From positions 90,540,894 through 90,604,893 of the forward strand of contig CM074859.1 in the NCBI GenBank assembly GCA_037501455.1: a stretch of 64,000 bases of DNA. The letters are read 5' to 3'. This document shows positions 13,301-24,740 of this stretch, piece after piece (position 1 is the stretch's first letter; each line of letters begins with the position of its first letter). Made by a program: the position numbers and the translations under genes. Source of the DNA: Lantana camara (Eukaryota > Streptophyta > Magnoliopsida > Lamiales > Verbenaceae). The notes below the pieces were generated by a model. It was not told the DNA's origin and did no database searches. It saw only the letters and a program-made list of their open reading frames with translations.

Positions 13301-14563
13301 ATAAAACGGTTTCAGTAATCAAGTAGAATTAGTATCTAACAGTTATAGTAATCAACTAAACCAAAAAAAGAAAATCATAAAAGCTTAACACAACAAAACA
13401 ATAGCTACCACACCTTAGTTTTGCAGAAACCAGTCATGCGGAGGAAGCCCTTGTAATTGTTAATGGGCATAATACCAGGTACAATTGGACACGTTATTCC
13501 GATTTGACGACAGTCGTCGACAAACTTAAGAAAGATGTCAGTGTCGTAAAACAGTTGAGTTACAATGACCTCACCTCCAGCATCAATCTGCATAAACAGC
13601 AGCACCAAATTGCTGTAACTCCAGGGAAAATGTGTGCGATTGAGTCAAATCAAGTTCATTAATACCGGACGAACTTAATTGCATAAAGGAGGTCACCTTT
13701 TTCTTGAGATAAGCAAGCTCATTCTCATATGCGTCAGGCGGCGCCACTCCATCCTGAATCACATCAGGATGCCCCTCTGAAGCAATGATGAAATAAGAAC
13801 AAATCTTAAGCGGGATTGGTAAAGAAATTGATAGTGTAAACAAATTCAGCTAACACCAAGCACAGATTCACAGGTTGACAGTCGATCGAGTATGAACAAC
13901 CCTAACATATAATTCTTTTTAGCCAAACCCATAAACAAAAAGGAAAAAGTATTAGTACCTGGATAACCAGCCACAGTTATCCCAAAGTAGTCATTATACT
14001 GGGCACGGATATGCTTGACCTGCGACAAAGAGAAAAGTCACACAATCAGCAACACAGCCGCAGCAACATATACATCAAACCCATTCACAGATGAGCTCCT
14101 TTGCAGAAAAAACAAAGCACACACCGACACGCACACACACATAATCCATACTTACTAGGTCGAGAGCACATGCGAAACCTCCTTCAACCTGGACAAACTT
14201 GTCCTGACCGTGAGGCGGATCTCCTCTGAGAGCAAGCACATTCTGAATGCCATTCGATTTGATAGTCTCTAGGGCGTGGTCGATCTTCTCAACCGGCATA
14301 TTCGTGCAGGTCAAATGCATCATGGTCTCAACACACACCATGTTCTGCATGCGATTAGCGATCTCCAGCGTCAGATCGGCAGTGGATCCGCCGGCGCCCC
14401 ACGTTATATCGCAAAACGAGGGGTTATGCGCCACCATCCGGTCCATTCTCTCGAACAGATTATCGACACCATCCTCCGTCTTCGGCGGAAAGAATTCGAA
14501 AGAGAACACAACCCGATTGTCATTGGCTGCAGCTGCTTCCTGGATCTTCTCGATCACCTTCAT
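10375..14563 (-). CDS. MTHFR: Methylenetetrahydrofolate reductase, 11 exons
   Basis: It reduces 5,10-methylene-THF to 5-methyl-THF for methionine synthesis; the plant enzyme is cytosolic, FAD-bound and uses NADH (family knowledge). Exons on the minus strand: 14563-14156, 14019-13959, 13776-13697, 13587-13414, 13190-13017, 12935-12835, 12742-12631, 12188-12108, 12020-11843, 11288-10954, 10458-10375. The joined frame is 1788 nt, 595 aa, near the usual length. Motifs in order: [86 protein letters not shown] (FAD/folate barrel), LPWRRPAN, then the plant C-terminal half with [31 protein letters not shown] and [20 protein letters not shown]. The start is the ATG of MKVIEKI. Intron 7 begins CAG/GCATGC, a GC donor; all others are GT-AG. 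A MITE lies in intron 10. Confidence 0.97.
10569..10905. mobile_element. Foldback MITE in MTHFR intron 10
   Basis: The left arm has CTAATTACACAAACTTCCCT and GTTTGAGAAACAACAAAAACTT; the right arm carries the complement, AGTTTTTGTAATTTTTCAAAC and GTTTGTGTAATTAG. The structure and sequence style match the elements at 8108-8412 and 33683-33965. It is non-coding and wholly inside the intron between 10459 and 10953. Borders are approximate. Confidence 0.55.
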
Positions 14564-15142
14564 CCTCACTCTCTCAACAAAACACCACCAAATTCAACCG
14601 CAAACAGCTTCAATTATCCCAGAATCACAAATGCACGCTACAACTCCCAGAAATTGGGAAAAAAACACTCAAAAGAGAATGTGGGTTGCCTAAACACCAA
14701 TCCTCTAAACCAACAGGAGCTCAATGCGAACTCCCAGACGACGAATTTGGATCAGATCTGTAGCGGCTGCTATAGATTTGATTCGAAGAATGGTTGAGAT
14801 ATGATGCGAGATTTATGAGAAAAAAGGAAAATGGGATTGGTAAGGTCGGTAGGTAAGCAGTTCTGTGAGTGGTGAGGGGTAATTTCGTCAATTCATATAA
14901 TATGTATGACGACACCGCCAATTAAACGGCACAAAGCCCAACCACCAACCTACGAATTGAACGAAATGACCAATCTAACCTCGCTCGTTTTTAAAATGAT
15001 TAAAATTTTCCTTTTTCGTGTAAATTAAATGTGATGGTGATTGGGAGTAGGAGAGATGTGAGGGTGTTTTTGTTGGTGTAGGGTGTTATCATTTTGAGAA
15101 AATTATTTAAATAAATTTTAATATATTTTATTTTAAAAGGAA
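14564..15142 (-). promoter_or_regulatory. MTHFR 5' leader and upstream region
   Basis: The first 200-250 bp upstream of the MTHFR ATG are mixed in base composition and probably contain the 5' UTR. Open frames here in the opposite direction are antisense shadows of exon 1 or leader sequence. No convincing TATA box is seen. Beyond about 14980 the DNA becomes AT-rich up to the MITE. Confidence 0.4.
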
Positions 15143-15545
15143 AACTAACTAGGGAAAATCTTTGAATAGTACCAAAAAGTTAAAAAAATTCCTTTTAGGT
15201 CCCCAATTTTAAAAAAGTTCTCATTCAATCCCCAATTGAAAAACAAAATTCCTTTTAGGTCCCCACAAACAGTACATGTTCGTACATTGTCTTTAGGAAT
15301 TGCGTACATTTTTTAGGGAATTACGTATAAAAATCTCAAAATGTCGTATATACGAGATTCCGGGATTTTTATACGCAATTCCCTAAAAAATGTACGCAAT
15401 TCCTGAATTATTATACAACCTTGGGGAGTGAAAAGGAATTTTGTTTTTCAATTGGGGAGTGAACAGGAACTTTTTCAAAATTGGGGAGTGAAAAGGAAAT
15501 TCAGTTTACACTTGGGGATTTTTGAGGAATTATCCGAACTAACTA
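15143..15545. mobile_element. MULE-type MITE with 9-bp target duplication
   Basis: The element spans 15152-15536 and is flanked by a perfect 9-bp direct repeat, AACTAACTA (15143-15151 and 15537-15545), the length made by Mutator-like elements. The two halves form a long foldback: AAAATTCCTTTTAGGTCCCC on the left pairs with GGGGAGTGAAAAGGAATTTT on the right, and GGAATTGCGTACATTTTTTA with its complement around 15390. No coding capacity. Similar GGGGAGT-rich DNA occurs at 20540-20680 by the MULE remnant there. Confidence 0.82.
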
Positions 15546-16590
15546 TTATAGATGAAGCTAAATTTGAAAATATTGACAATTTAATATGAGCCAGAATATC
15601 AAAAGAACCAAGACAAGTTGAAACTAAATAAAAATAAAAGAGAAACGATCAAAATACCAAGAAATGATATTTCATGAACTACACAATTAGTCTTACGCTA
15701 AATAAAAGTAAAAGAGCAATGATCAAAATATCAAGAAATAACAGTCAAATATCACATCCGACGGCAGGAGATCGATCGGTAACTTTCATAATCGTGCGAT
15801 TAAAAAAATAAAAGAACGATTATGCTCCTATCATAGAGAGAAAAACTTCGATAGGAAAGACAAACAGTTTATTTTATATATGAATTTGTTATATTGATTC
15901 CCAAGAACTCTGTCATTTGTTATCCTCTCTCTCACAATTCTTAATCTTCTTCGATTCGTCTAAAATTTCAAGCAATTTATCCAAATTTCCAGGAAAGAAG
16001 TCAACCTTTCCTGTTGCCAGAACACCCAAAAAATGCAGAATCTCTTTCCAATGCGGCAATGCCCATTCTTGTAAAAAAAATTGATAAAATGATTTTCTCA
16101 TGCCCTTCTTCTCGGGAGGCAAAATGATGAGAGAGAAGAGAGATCCATTTTTCTACAATCTCTAATAAAATCTAATATTTTAAAGGCTTATAATAAAATT
16201 TTAATTCAAATATTCATTCCAAAACTTTTAATTCTAAAGGTTGAATAATTGGTTTTATGATTAAATATTTCTGAAGTTCGAGCCATATCCCGATGAATTA
16301 GGCGAAAATGTCATTGTGTCACCAGGAGGTAATTTTTTTTAAAATAAATAGTATTTTTTAAAAAAAATAAAAATAAAAATAAACAGTACTATAGATTAAG
16401 CGATCAAATTCAAAATTACAAATATCCTGACGTAAACCGAAATGTTAGAATATACGTAAGTCGAAGCTGCAATATTTTTAGAAAGCGAATAAGTTACATT
16501 GTTAGCCTCGTGTTGAATATAAGTAAAAGAATAAGAATTTAACAATTCAATATCTAGTAAACTGTTTCCCTATCAGAGTGGTCTTCAACT
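15546..16590. other. AT-rich intergenic DNA
   Basis: No gene is recognised. Two similar AAATAAAA-GTAAAAGAG-type segments (about 15620-15665 and 15700-15750) look like an old tandem duplication. A 69-codon open frame on the minus strand at 15913-16122 has no recognisable domain and probably is chance. Confidence 0.4.
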
Positions 16591-16591
16591 T

Positions 16592-17165
16592 CTTTTTTTT
16601 TTTTTTTTTTTTCAAAGAAACCAAAGACAGAACAACTACAAAATGTTGTTGTCCGCAATCAACAAAGAAATAGTAACATCAGGGAGCTCGAAGTCCCCAT
16701 AAAATGCTTTTAAAGCTAGCATAGCTAAAGAGTGAGCAACTCTATTATCTTCTCGACGCACAAACGAGAAAGATACATCCGGGATGCTAACTTTAAGTCT
16801 CGAATATCATCGAGTATAAGACCAATCTCCGACAAGTCTTCTTCCAAAGAATTCAATTTTCGGATTAAGTTTAGACAATCCGACTCTATGATAATGCTAT
16901 TAAATCCCTTAGAACTAGTCAGAAGACAAGCCTCCTTCACAGCAAGACTTTCCACCACTTCCGGTGATAACAAACTTGCCATCTTAAGCTCCTCCAGTCG
17001 ACGCAGCTGCCTAGATCATCATGCACAACTACGCCCAAGTCCAATCTCTCCAGAATGGTCGAGAACAGCTCCATCAACATTAATTTTTAGAACTCCAGCA
17101 GCAGGGGACTGCCCCTGCTCTAATACCCATTGAGTTTTCTTCCAGAATTCTATTTGTTGATGCTA
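16592..17165 (-). pseudogene. LINE 3' end: RNase H domain plus poly(A)
   Basis: On the minus strand the frame reads KINVDGA (first catalytic Asp, near 17090), then AVKEACLL (Glu), IIIESDCLNLIRKLN (Asp) and, after a frameshift, RREDNRVAHSLAMLALKAF (final Asp/His region). It ends with a stop near 16645 and a run of about 22 A (T on the plus strand, 16591-16612). This order is that of the RVT_3-type RNase H at the C-terminus of plant L1-like LINEs. Two frameshifts and the missing reverse transcriptase show a 5'-truncated dead copy. A domesticated RNase H-like gene is possible but the breaks and poly(A) argue against it. Confidence 0.8.
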
Positions 17166-17172
17166 CAAGTTG

Positions 17173-17570
17173 TGTAACACCCCCGAACGGTGGGACACCA
17201 CATCCCACCCACTAAGACTTGAACCCGGATACGAAATGGTAAATCCGTACCCAAGTCCAAATCAAAGCGAATGGGAGACCAACACATACGCTATGTTAAG
17301 CGGAGCTAAGACTGAAAACAAACTCAAAATGCGCAGAAGCAAAAGATCAAAGTACAACAACATATAAGTGGAAGCATCAAATTAATAAATATCCATCAAT
17401 CAACGAGTAATATCATAAGTGCCCTCATTGCCCCAAAAGAACAAAACATACGAGTACCAAAAGTATAATCCATAAATACATAACATAAAGAGCGTGTATG
17501 AAAAAAAATACATCCTAGCTCGACCTAAACTGACAACTGCGACTCGAACGACACATTTCCCCGCCTAGCT
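17173..17570 (-). mobile_element. 3' fragment of a large LTR
   Basis: It begins (plus strand) TGTAACACCCCCGAACGG, then CACATCCC, a GATACGAAATGG block and CCGCCTAGC at its right end. These are the 3'-terminal blocks of the LTRs at 41747, 51474 and 60354, in inverted orientation. It stops at CCCGCCTAGCT, where another LTR (17571) begins, so the older LTR was cut by the newer one or by a deletion at that point. Confidence 0.7.
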
Positions 17571-19245
17571 TGTAACGCCCCGCGTTTTCGTACGTGCAGG
17601 TAAGTGACACATGTGTTTATTTTATGTTTTATATGATTTTATTTTCATTTATAAGTTTTAAATTCATTTACAATTTGAAATATTTGTTTAAATTGCGTTC
17701 GAATTCCAATTTGAAATGTGCATATATGATCGAATTTGCAAAATTATGAATTGCATAAATCTTATGTTAATTTCATGAAATTGTATGATTTATTCATGCC
17801 GAGGGTGCAATTACCACTTATTTGAAAGTTATGGACTTGATTGAAAATAAGCTTTGGGCTTAATTGGCACTTTTTGAAAGTTTAGGGACCTATTTGAATA
17901 ATAGGTCACCCTGAACTATTTTGCGAATATCTTGAGCTCGGGAACTCGGAATCGAGATCCGTCTGCGGCATTGGGCTCGTTTGACGACTCGAACCCAGTG
18001 CAATTGAAGTCATATCTTTTCGATGTCATTTGAATCTCTGACGAAGTGAATTCAGCCAATATGACCCTTATAACGCAACCCTATCCGTTTTAATCATTTC
18101 CGGACTCGGTTCGACCTGTATTTGACCTATTTTTTCACCTTAATAGCTGAGTTCTTTTTCCTTTCTCTTCCATATTGATCGATCACCATCAGCCAAGGAA
18201 GAAAAGAGAAGAAGCTCCAAAAAACCCCAATTTTGATCACTCATCTTTTGAGCTCAAGTATAACCATCATCCATTCTTCTTCCAAGGTAAGATATGATTT
18301 GAATTATCCTCGTCTTTATACATCTTTTCCTCTAAAGAAAGCATGATTTAAGTTGAGAATTCATGAAGTGTGGGGAAGAGCATGAATAGTATGTGTTGAG
18401 CTTGATTCTTGCTTCATGATCTTTGGTGGTTTAAGTTGAGTTTTATTACATGAAACTTGGTTCTTTTAACTTTCGTTTCACTTCTACAAGCATGGATTAA
18501 GTGTTGGGTGATTAATTCATAAGTTGCCATTACAGGACTTTAAGCTCCATGAATGAACACATGAAGTTTTAATGAGGATTTCCAACATATTTGCATGAAT
18601 TATTTTTTGGGAGGTTGAAATACATGTTTTACCTAAATTTTGTGATGAGTTTTATGGCTTTTCCATGTCAAGTTGGTGTTTTGGTTGTTGTTGGTTCGAA
18701 AACAGGGGAACAAGTGTGTGTTCGTGTGTGTTGTAGCTGAAAATTCTTGAAGATAATGGTGACTGGTGCATGCAAGACACGAGTGTGTCGGCCTTAACGC
18801 ATGGAATATGACACGCCCGTGTCACCAGCTATTTCGCGAAGGAAAACCTTCTGTATCGGGACACAGGTGTGTCTCACTTATAACTACGTTTGAGATACCC
18901 GCGTGTCAGAACAGGAGATCCGGCTACTGACCTAAGTCACGCCCGTGTCCCCATTTGTACTGTGAGGGAGACACGAGTTTTCTTGAATATGTATAACTTG
19001 TTTTATGTATTGAATTGCATGCTTATTTTCCGTATTTTATGAGCTCCGTTTATGAATTATTGAATGTTATTATCTGAATCTTCATGCTATGATATGAAAT
19101 TGATTCATGGATTATGTGATATGAATACGTGAAGCTTAAATATGGATCAACGTGTGATTGAATCGGAAATAAAATGAACGAATGAACATGAAAGAGTACC
19201 AATTCTTCACATATTGAATAAATAACTCGATAACTTGTTTAAGTG
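17571..19245 (+). mobile_element. Truncated large LTR (Tekay-like), copy E
   Basis: It starts TGTAACGCCCCGCG with GTGCAG/GTAAGTG at nt 27-35, closely matching the minus-strand start of the LTR at 63361. A further long match follows: GGGCTTAATTGGCACTTTTTG, AAAGTTTAGGGACCTATTTG and ATATCTTGAGCTC occur in both. A palindrome array is at 18775-18975. The 3' third with the CAGTCT stem-loop is missing. The right border near 19,245 is approximate and abuts a MULE remnant. Confidence 0.75.
18775..18975. repeat. Palindrome array in LTR copy E
   Basis: About six imperfect copies of GACACGCCCGTGTC-like palindromes lie here, for example GACACGAGTGTGTC, TGACACGCCCGTGTCA, GACACAGGTGTGTC and TCACGCCCGTGTCC. 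The position, about 1.2-1.4 kb from the LTR start, equals that of the GACACGGCCGTGTC array in the LTR at 60354-63361. Confidence 0.7.
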
Positions 19246-20680
19246 GTATTAGTTAAACATTTCCATCACATGATTATTCTTGCTCATGCACTTCACATCA
19301 CGTTTATTGCATTGTCGTGCGTATAATTTTGGCAATATGTAGTATAAGAAAGCAAAAATAATGTATCTAATTGCCCATATGTTGTATAAAATCATGAAAA
19401 ATATCTGGGACAAAAAACCATTATTCCAGTCCAACTAACACCAGCCAACACAAATGAAGGAAAAAAGTATGCAATACAAATAACAAACACTATTCCAGTC
19501 CAACAAACTAAATTACACAGATTATTCATAAAGTACACAGACTGATACATTTTGCATATCATGTAAAATTACGATTCAAGGGGCTTATGACCCTTTTGCT
19601 TGCACCGTGAACATGTAAGATCTCTTTTGAATTCATGCACATAATCCATAAATTCAGGGAATTTGATTGCATAGCATCAGATTGAGTTGTTAGTGTCATT
19701 CCCGCATCCTCCGCTCCATGCCTAATAAGGCTGACAAAGAAAACGTTGAAATAGAATAAAGTTGCGACAGAATATGAAAGACAAGAATTCATTATTGAAT
19801 TATCTGAAGCTAGTCGATCCCATGTGCTCAATATCATCCCTATCAGTCGCCCTAAGGTCGCGTATGTCAAATTGAACGTTCTATGAAGTTCAATCATATT
19901 ATCGACATCCTCATCATTCAATAACCTAACTTCATGATCCTTGGTAAGAGGAGCAGTGTATGACAATCTTAACTCGCTCAAATTTATCCCAGGCCAATAA
20001 CTAGCAACAATGGTCTTTAATTTCATCAAATCGAAATCACCCCTAATTGAAAAAACATGCATTTCATGATTATAGCGAACACCACCCGGAGACGCACAGG
20101 TGTGCTACAATCACCCTCTTCGTGTGAGCTAGTCATCATTAAATCTGAAACCTTGCTCAAAAAATTAAACAACGAAATTGAGCTACGAAATAGTAAAAAT
20201 TAACGAAATGACTAAAATTACAGACGACGGGAGTGAAGGCCCATACCTGGAGTACGTCGGTGACAGTTTTCGGAGCTGATTCACTTCAACACCACCTTTC
20301 CCGTCGGATCGAGCCTCTATCCGTCTCATACGCGAAATGGGGTGCGCCGGTAATGGTGGAATGTAATTGGAAGAAGAAGTGAGAAAAAGATGTGTGCTTG
20401 CCGAAATAAACGACCGTCGCCAGCGAATTAGGGCACCGATAGCAACGTTGCGCCGACGAGTTGGGGAATGGATTTCTCCTCTTGCTTTCAGACAATAATT
20501 GTGGAAGATGGGTTTGTTCGTTGGAGATAATAAATGGAGGGTAAGAACGTCATTTTAGGTGCTTGGGGAGTAGACCAAAATTAGCAAAGTGGATTGGGGA
20601 GTAAGTAAGGAGAATTTTCAAAGAGGGGAGCAAAGTCAAATTTTGGCAACCTTGGGGGATTTAAAACAGACCGCCCCCTA
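19246..20680 (-). mobile_element. MULE remnant with terminal region
   Basis: The coding relic at 19559-20090 is followed (on its upstream side, 20540-20680) by terminal-type DNA with repeated GGGGAGTA or GGGGATTT motifs, like the arms of the MITE at 15152-15536. The right end at 20680 is where a Helitron inserted. The left end is ill-defined. A 9-bp duplication could not be found. The transposase core (DDE region) is not visible, so most of the element is missing. Confidence 0.5.
19559..20090 (-). pseudogene. MULE transposase N-terminal (PB1-like) relic
   Basis: The minus-strand frame reads GGVRYNHEMHVFSIRGDFDL, LKTIVASYWPGINLSELRLSY and VRLLNDEDVDNMIELHR. This resembles the PB1/ubiquitin-like segment that precedes the transposase in many plant Mutator-like proteins, where a stretch like ISNDEDFQNMIDFH closes the fold. 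Upstream, MMTSSHEEGDCSTPVRLR lies in a different frame, so a frameshift separates the start from the domain. Downstream (19559-19800) the frame has no recognised domain. The assignment is by pattern memory and is moderate. Confidence 0.5.
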
Positions 20681-22682
20681 TCTATACTATAATATATAGG
20701 AAGGGTGTGTTTGACCCTAATTGAATTGATTTTGACTGAATGGAATTTTGTGGTTTTTTTTAGATTTTTAATTCAAACTAAAAATTGTGATTGGTTGATA
20801 GTTATTAAACTAATTTATTTATTTAGTAATTTTATATATCCCTTGATTTTTGGGAGTTGTTATCAATTAAAGTATCAATTTATGGTAAAGTTTGCTTTAA
20901 TTTAAATTCAAATGTAACTCTGATATTAACGACAACATTTAAAATTCAAATAAAATTCATGAAATTTAATATTTATTTATTCTTTTTTGAAATATTTCAA
21001 TTCTAATAAAAAAAGTTTATTGATTTATATTATTTATAAATATATTATTTTAAAAAAATTCAATAAATATCCTAATTATCTCAATTTTAACCAAATTCTA
21101 ATTTTTTAGAATTTTTAATATTTTTATTAATTAGTTTTTTTTTTTCCCGTAGGTTAAGTGTTAGTTTTGGTAAACACATCAATTCCAAACTTTTTCGCAT
21201 AATTAATGGTTAATGTTTATTAAGTGGTTAACTAAGAAAAATATATCAAGTTTGAAATACTGCATATTTTATTGGGCTAATAATTTGGGTTGAAAAAGAA
21301 AATTCAAATATGATGAGAATTAAAAAGTGGACTAAATTATTTTTACCAAAAATAAGTTATTCTCCAAATTTAAATTTTGAATACCAAAATTTAGTCTATA
21401 AATTCGAGATCATTGGGTGAAGTTTTCATTTCAAAGTGTACATTCAAGAATCATTTCTATGGCGTGTCACTCTTATTTATTCATATTCTTGGGGAATTTT
21501 TTTTTTTTAATTTCGGCTTCCTTCTACGGACGATCTGAATAAAATTAGTATGAGAATTACCTGGTAATAATGCTTCATCATATTCTTTTTCTATTTGTAC
21601 TCTTATTTTTTAATTTTTTTATATTGTATTAGTACCTTTTGTGATGTTTGTTTTATTTTGATAAATCTGACTATTAAACAAATTTTCATGTTTTTATTAA
21701 TCTTTCTCTTTTATTTTTTTACTTCGTTGATCATTTTTTATGTTTTATTTTCTATTATTCTATTTTGTTTTCTTTTTATTTAATGCCATTAGTTAAGTTT
21801 TATGCATTAACATGCGGTTTTAGTAATTTTTACTTTTGTTTTTGTTTATTATTATTTTTTATATGTATTTTGTTGTTGTTGATTTTAATATTTTTAAAAC
21901 TTTTTTATTTATATTTTTTATTATATTTATTTGAGGAATTTTGATTTATTTTTATTATTTTATGAATTTGTCTTTTTTTTTTAACTTTTCACTTTGGACT
22001 TTAATATATTTAATATATTTTTCTTAATTATTTATATTATTTTTAGTTATTATTTTTTTTTTATTTGCATACATTTACATTAAGACTGTATAACTTAAGA
22101 GATTGTTTCTAATTTTCTTTTTATTTATTTTATTTCATGAGACTAAATCCTATAATATATTTTTTAATTTAACTTTTTTATTTTTTTAATTGTTTTATAG
22201 ACTATTTTAATTGTTGGTTTTGTTAATGAATTTTTTTTTCTTTCTATTTACTATATTTAACTTGAGTTTTAATTTTTGTATTTCTGACGATGAAGAAGGT
22301 TAACATATTTTTATTTTATTCATTATTTCTTATTTAAATTAATATATCTATATATAAAAACATATGGATCATATATTATATAATTTTAAATTTTTATGTG
22401 TCGAGTGTGGAGAATTTTTTTATTTATTCATATTTAAATATATGTGAGATTCTAATAATTCTTCTTTTCAAATTCTTATATATTTATTTTATAATTTTTA
22501 CTTCAGCTAATTTTATGATTTATATAATTCTTTTTGATATTTTTTCAATATTATCTATTTTGAAATAAATTACTTTTTTAGTGTTATCTAAATTTATAAT
22601 ATTTACGACTAACACATAATATTAAAATTCACATTATACTTTTTTTTTATAAAAACCGTGCATAGCACGGGGTACATACTAG
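20681..22682 (+). mobile_element. Non-autonomous Helitron (about 2.0 kb)
   Basis: It begins TCTATACTAT directly after an A (20680) and ends CTAG (22679-22682) directly before a T, the A/T insertion rule of Helitrons. About 12 bp before the end is a perfect hairpin, CCGTGC-ATA-GCACGG, followed by GGTACATACTAG. No Rep/helicase coding sequence is present. The interior is very T-rich on this strand from about 21,560 to 22,640. Open frames inside are low-complexity hydrophobic artefacts. Confidence 0.8.
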
Positions 22683-22817
22683 TTTTATTTATTTGATAGG
22701 ACTGAATAATATGTCGGTGGTGGATCCGTCCAGATTTCAAAACCAATATATAAGAAAAGATTGCGATACCCAAAAACTTATATAGTTAATACTAAACCGA
22801 TCAGATTGTACTGAAAC

Positions 22818-23980
22818 CAATGTTTTCAAAACCGGACCGGACCGGACCGGCCGGTTCGACCGGTGACCGGTGCCTGGTCCGGTCCGAACCACCATGCAAA
22901 ACCAATGCGAACCGGACCGGTACCGAACAGTAAAAACCGGCCGGTTAATCGCCGTTTTTGGCCCCGTGAACCGGACCGGACCGGCGGTTCACTCAATTTT
23001 CAATTTTTTTTTTTTTTTGAAAAAACTTAAAATTCCCACATCCTTTAACCTATGATGCACAGACACGGACACGGCGACACGGACACGACACGACACGGAC
23101 ACGGCGACACGGATTTTTTTAAAAATTTAGGACACGACACGGCTCCGACACGGCTATATTATATATAAATAAATAAAATATATATATATGTTAATTTATA
23201 TAGAATAAAATATTCATAAAATATTCAATATTACAAATTTAAATAACATACGTCATTTTCCAATTCAACATTTTAAATCATTAAAATAATACTAATACAT
23301 TTTTTATATAATGATATTATAAAAAAATTAAATTTAAATTAATATTATACATCTTTTAGCACATTTATATAATTCCTTTTTTTAAAAAAAAAATTATATC
23401 CTTAAATTTTTAGGAAAAATAAATTAAAAATTAATTTTTTATTGAATTTTTCGTGTCGAAGTGTCCGAGCCGTGTCGGACACATTCCACGCCGTGTCCGA
23501 GCCGTGTCGGACACATTCCATGCCGTGTCCGAGCCGTGTCCCCGCCGTGTCGGAATTTTTTTTTAATTTTTGGACACATTTTGGCGTGTCGGACACGTGT
23601 CGGTGCCGTGTCCGTGTCCGACACGTGTCCGACACTGCACGGGGGTAAATTTTGGAGTGTCCGTGCTTTATAGCTTTAACCTTTTTTGAGTTTTAAAAAA
23701 TATTTTTTACACACTTACAATTCCCAAATCCCAAATTTAAAATCACAGGCCTCAAATTAGACGTTAAACACTTGAATATGACTCTTTTATTCTAAAATTG
23801 AACTATATTATATATTATATTTTTAATTTTAGCATATTATTATATATATATATTATTAAAAATAATATTTTTATTTATTACGTCATACCGGTTCGACCGG
23901 TGGTTGAATCGGTCGAACCGGTCCGACCGGTGACCAATAAGGCTGCCGCTTTGACCTCCGGTCCGCTTTTGAAAACATTG
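22818..23980. mobile_element. hAT-like foldback element with ACCGG arrays
   Basis: The 8-bp duplication ACTGAAAC is perfect (22810-22817 and 23981-23988), and the terminal inverted repeat is CAATGTTTTCAAAA / TTTTGAAAACATTG. Just inside both ends are clustered ACCGG and CCGGTTCGACCGGTG motifs in mirrored order (22833-22985 and 23885-23970). No transposase is present. A second hAT-like element (23051-23673) is inserted inside, so the unoccupied length is about 530 bp. Confidence 0.88.
23051..23673. mobile_element. Nested hAT-like foldback element with GACACGG arrays
   Basis: It is flanked by a perfect 8-bp duplication, CTTTAACC (23043-23050 and 23674-23681). The ends are imperfect inverted repeats, TATGATGCACAGACACGG against the complement of CTATAAAGCACGGACAC. 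The left arm (23061-23155) has tandem GACACGG/GACACGAC units and the right arm (23450-23650) the inverted CCGTGTCGGACAC units. The centre is AT-rich. The apparent proteins in the right arm (MSDT-rich) are translated repeats, not genes. Confidence 0.85.
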
Positions 23981-23988
23981 ACTGAAAC

Positions 23989-24561
23989 TAAAGACTTAGT
24001 TCGACCAAACATTTCAATTTCATCCTTTATTTAATTTAATATCTGTTTTCTTTTTTGGGCGGCTTACCTAATTCGAACTAAATACGGGACTTTTCTCCTT
24101 TTATAATTTTTTTTTGTCTTTTTTGTTATTATTATTATTTCCTCTCATTTGGATTAATAGGGTAAATAGCTCGCCAAACAGAGAATTTTAGAGGGTAATT
24201 TATTCTAAATAACTTATAAAGCTATCACATTTTGTAAGATATTTTTTGTTTGTTAAAAATGTTGGATCATATTTTAAGAACAAATTTTCTGAATATTTTG
24301 ATAAGAATATTATAATGAATTTATGACAACTGCATAATTAATAAGGCCAAAAAGAAGAATAAGCTGTAAGTTGTCTTATCTTAAATGAGTTTATAAATTC
24401 TTAAAATCTTATTTTAATGTTTTATAAGCTTCCTTGGAAATAGGGAAAAACTTCTCTTTGTGAGTGCTGATAAGGTCCTAAACTGAAACACAACTTATAG
24501 GTAATAAATATAGAAAAGCTTATACAAGCTCGGGTAAACACCCTCTTAGTATGGTCCTAAA
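23989..24561. other. Spacer with a probable foldback MITE
   Basis: No gene. From about 24,165 to 24,548 the ends pair imperfectly (GGTAAATAGCTCGCCAAACAG against the complement of AAGCTCGGGTAAACACCC), with several internal AACTTATAA/TTATAAG pairs. This resembles common plant MITEs with a GGGTGTTT...GCTTATAAG end. No duplication was found, so borders and class are tentative. Confidence 0.35.
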
Positions 24562-24571
24562 CTCGACAGTG

Positions 24572-24698
24572 TAGGGATGCAAACCAACCGAGCCGAACCG
24601 AGCCTTGGTCTTTTCCTCGGGTTCGAGCTCGGCTCGGCTCATCTCGGGCTAGATGGGAAGTGCATTTTTTTAGTTTAAAAATAAATATTTTTAATAAT

Positions 24699-24740
<42 letters not shown>

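Noticed and set aside
14247..14797. Plus-strand open frames opposite MTHFR exon 1
   Set aside because: Antisense shadows of conserved MTHFR coding sequence and leader; no domain.
15913..16122. 69-codon minus-strand frame
   Set aside because: No domain or homology recognised and no promoter; kept only as a note in the spacer entry.
21595..21783. Hydrophobic 62-codon frame resembling a membrane peptide
   Set aside because: It is a product of the T-rich Helitron interior (Phe, Leu and Ile codons) with no supporting context.
23402..23673. Open frames on both strands rich in S-D-T, R and H
   Set aside because: They are translations of the GACACGG/CCGTGTC arrays of a hAT-like element; frames exist on both strands because the repeat lacks stops.
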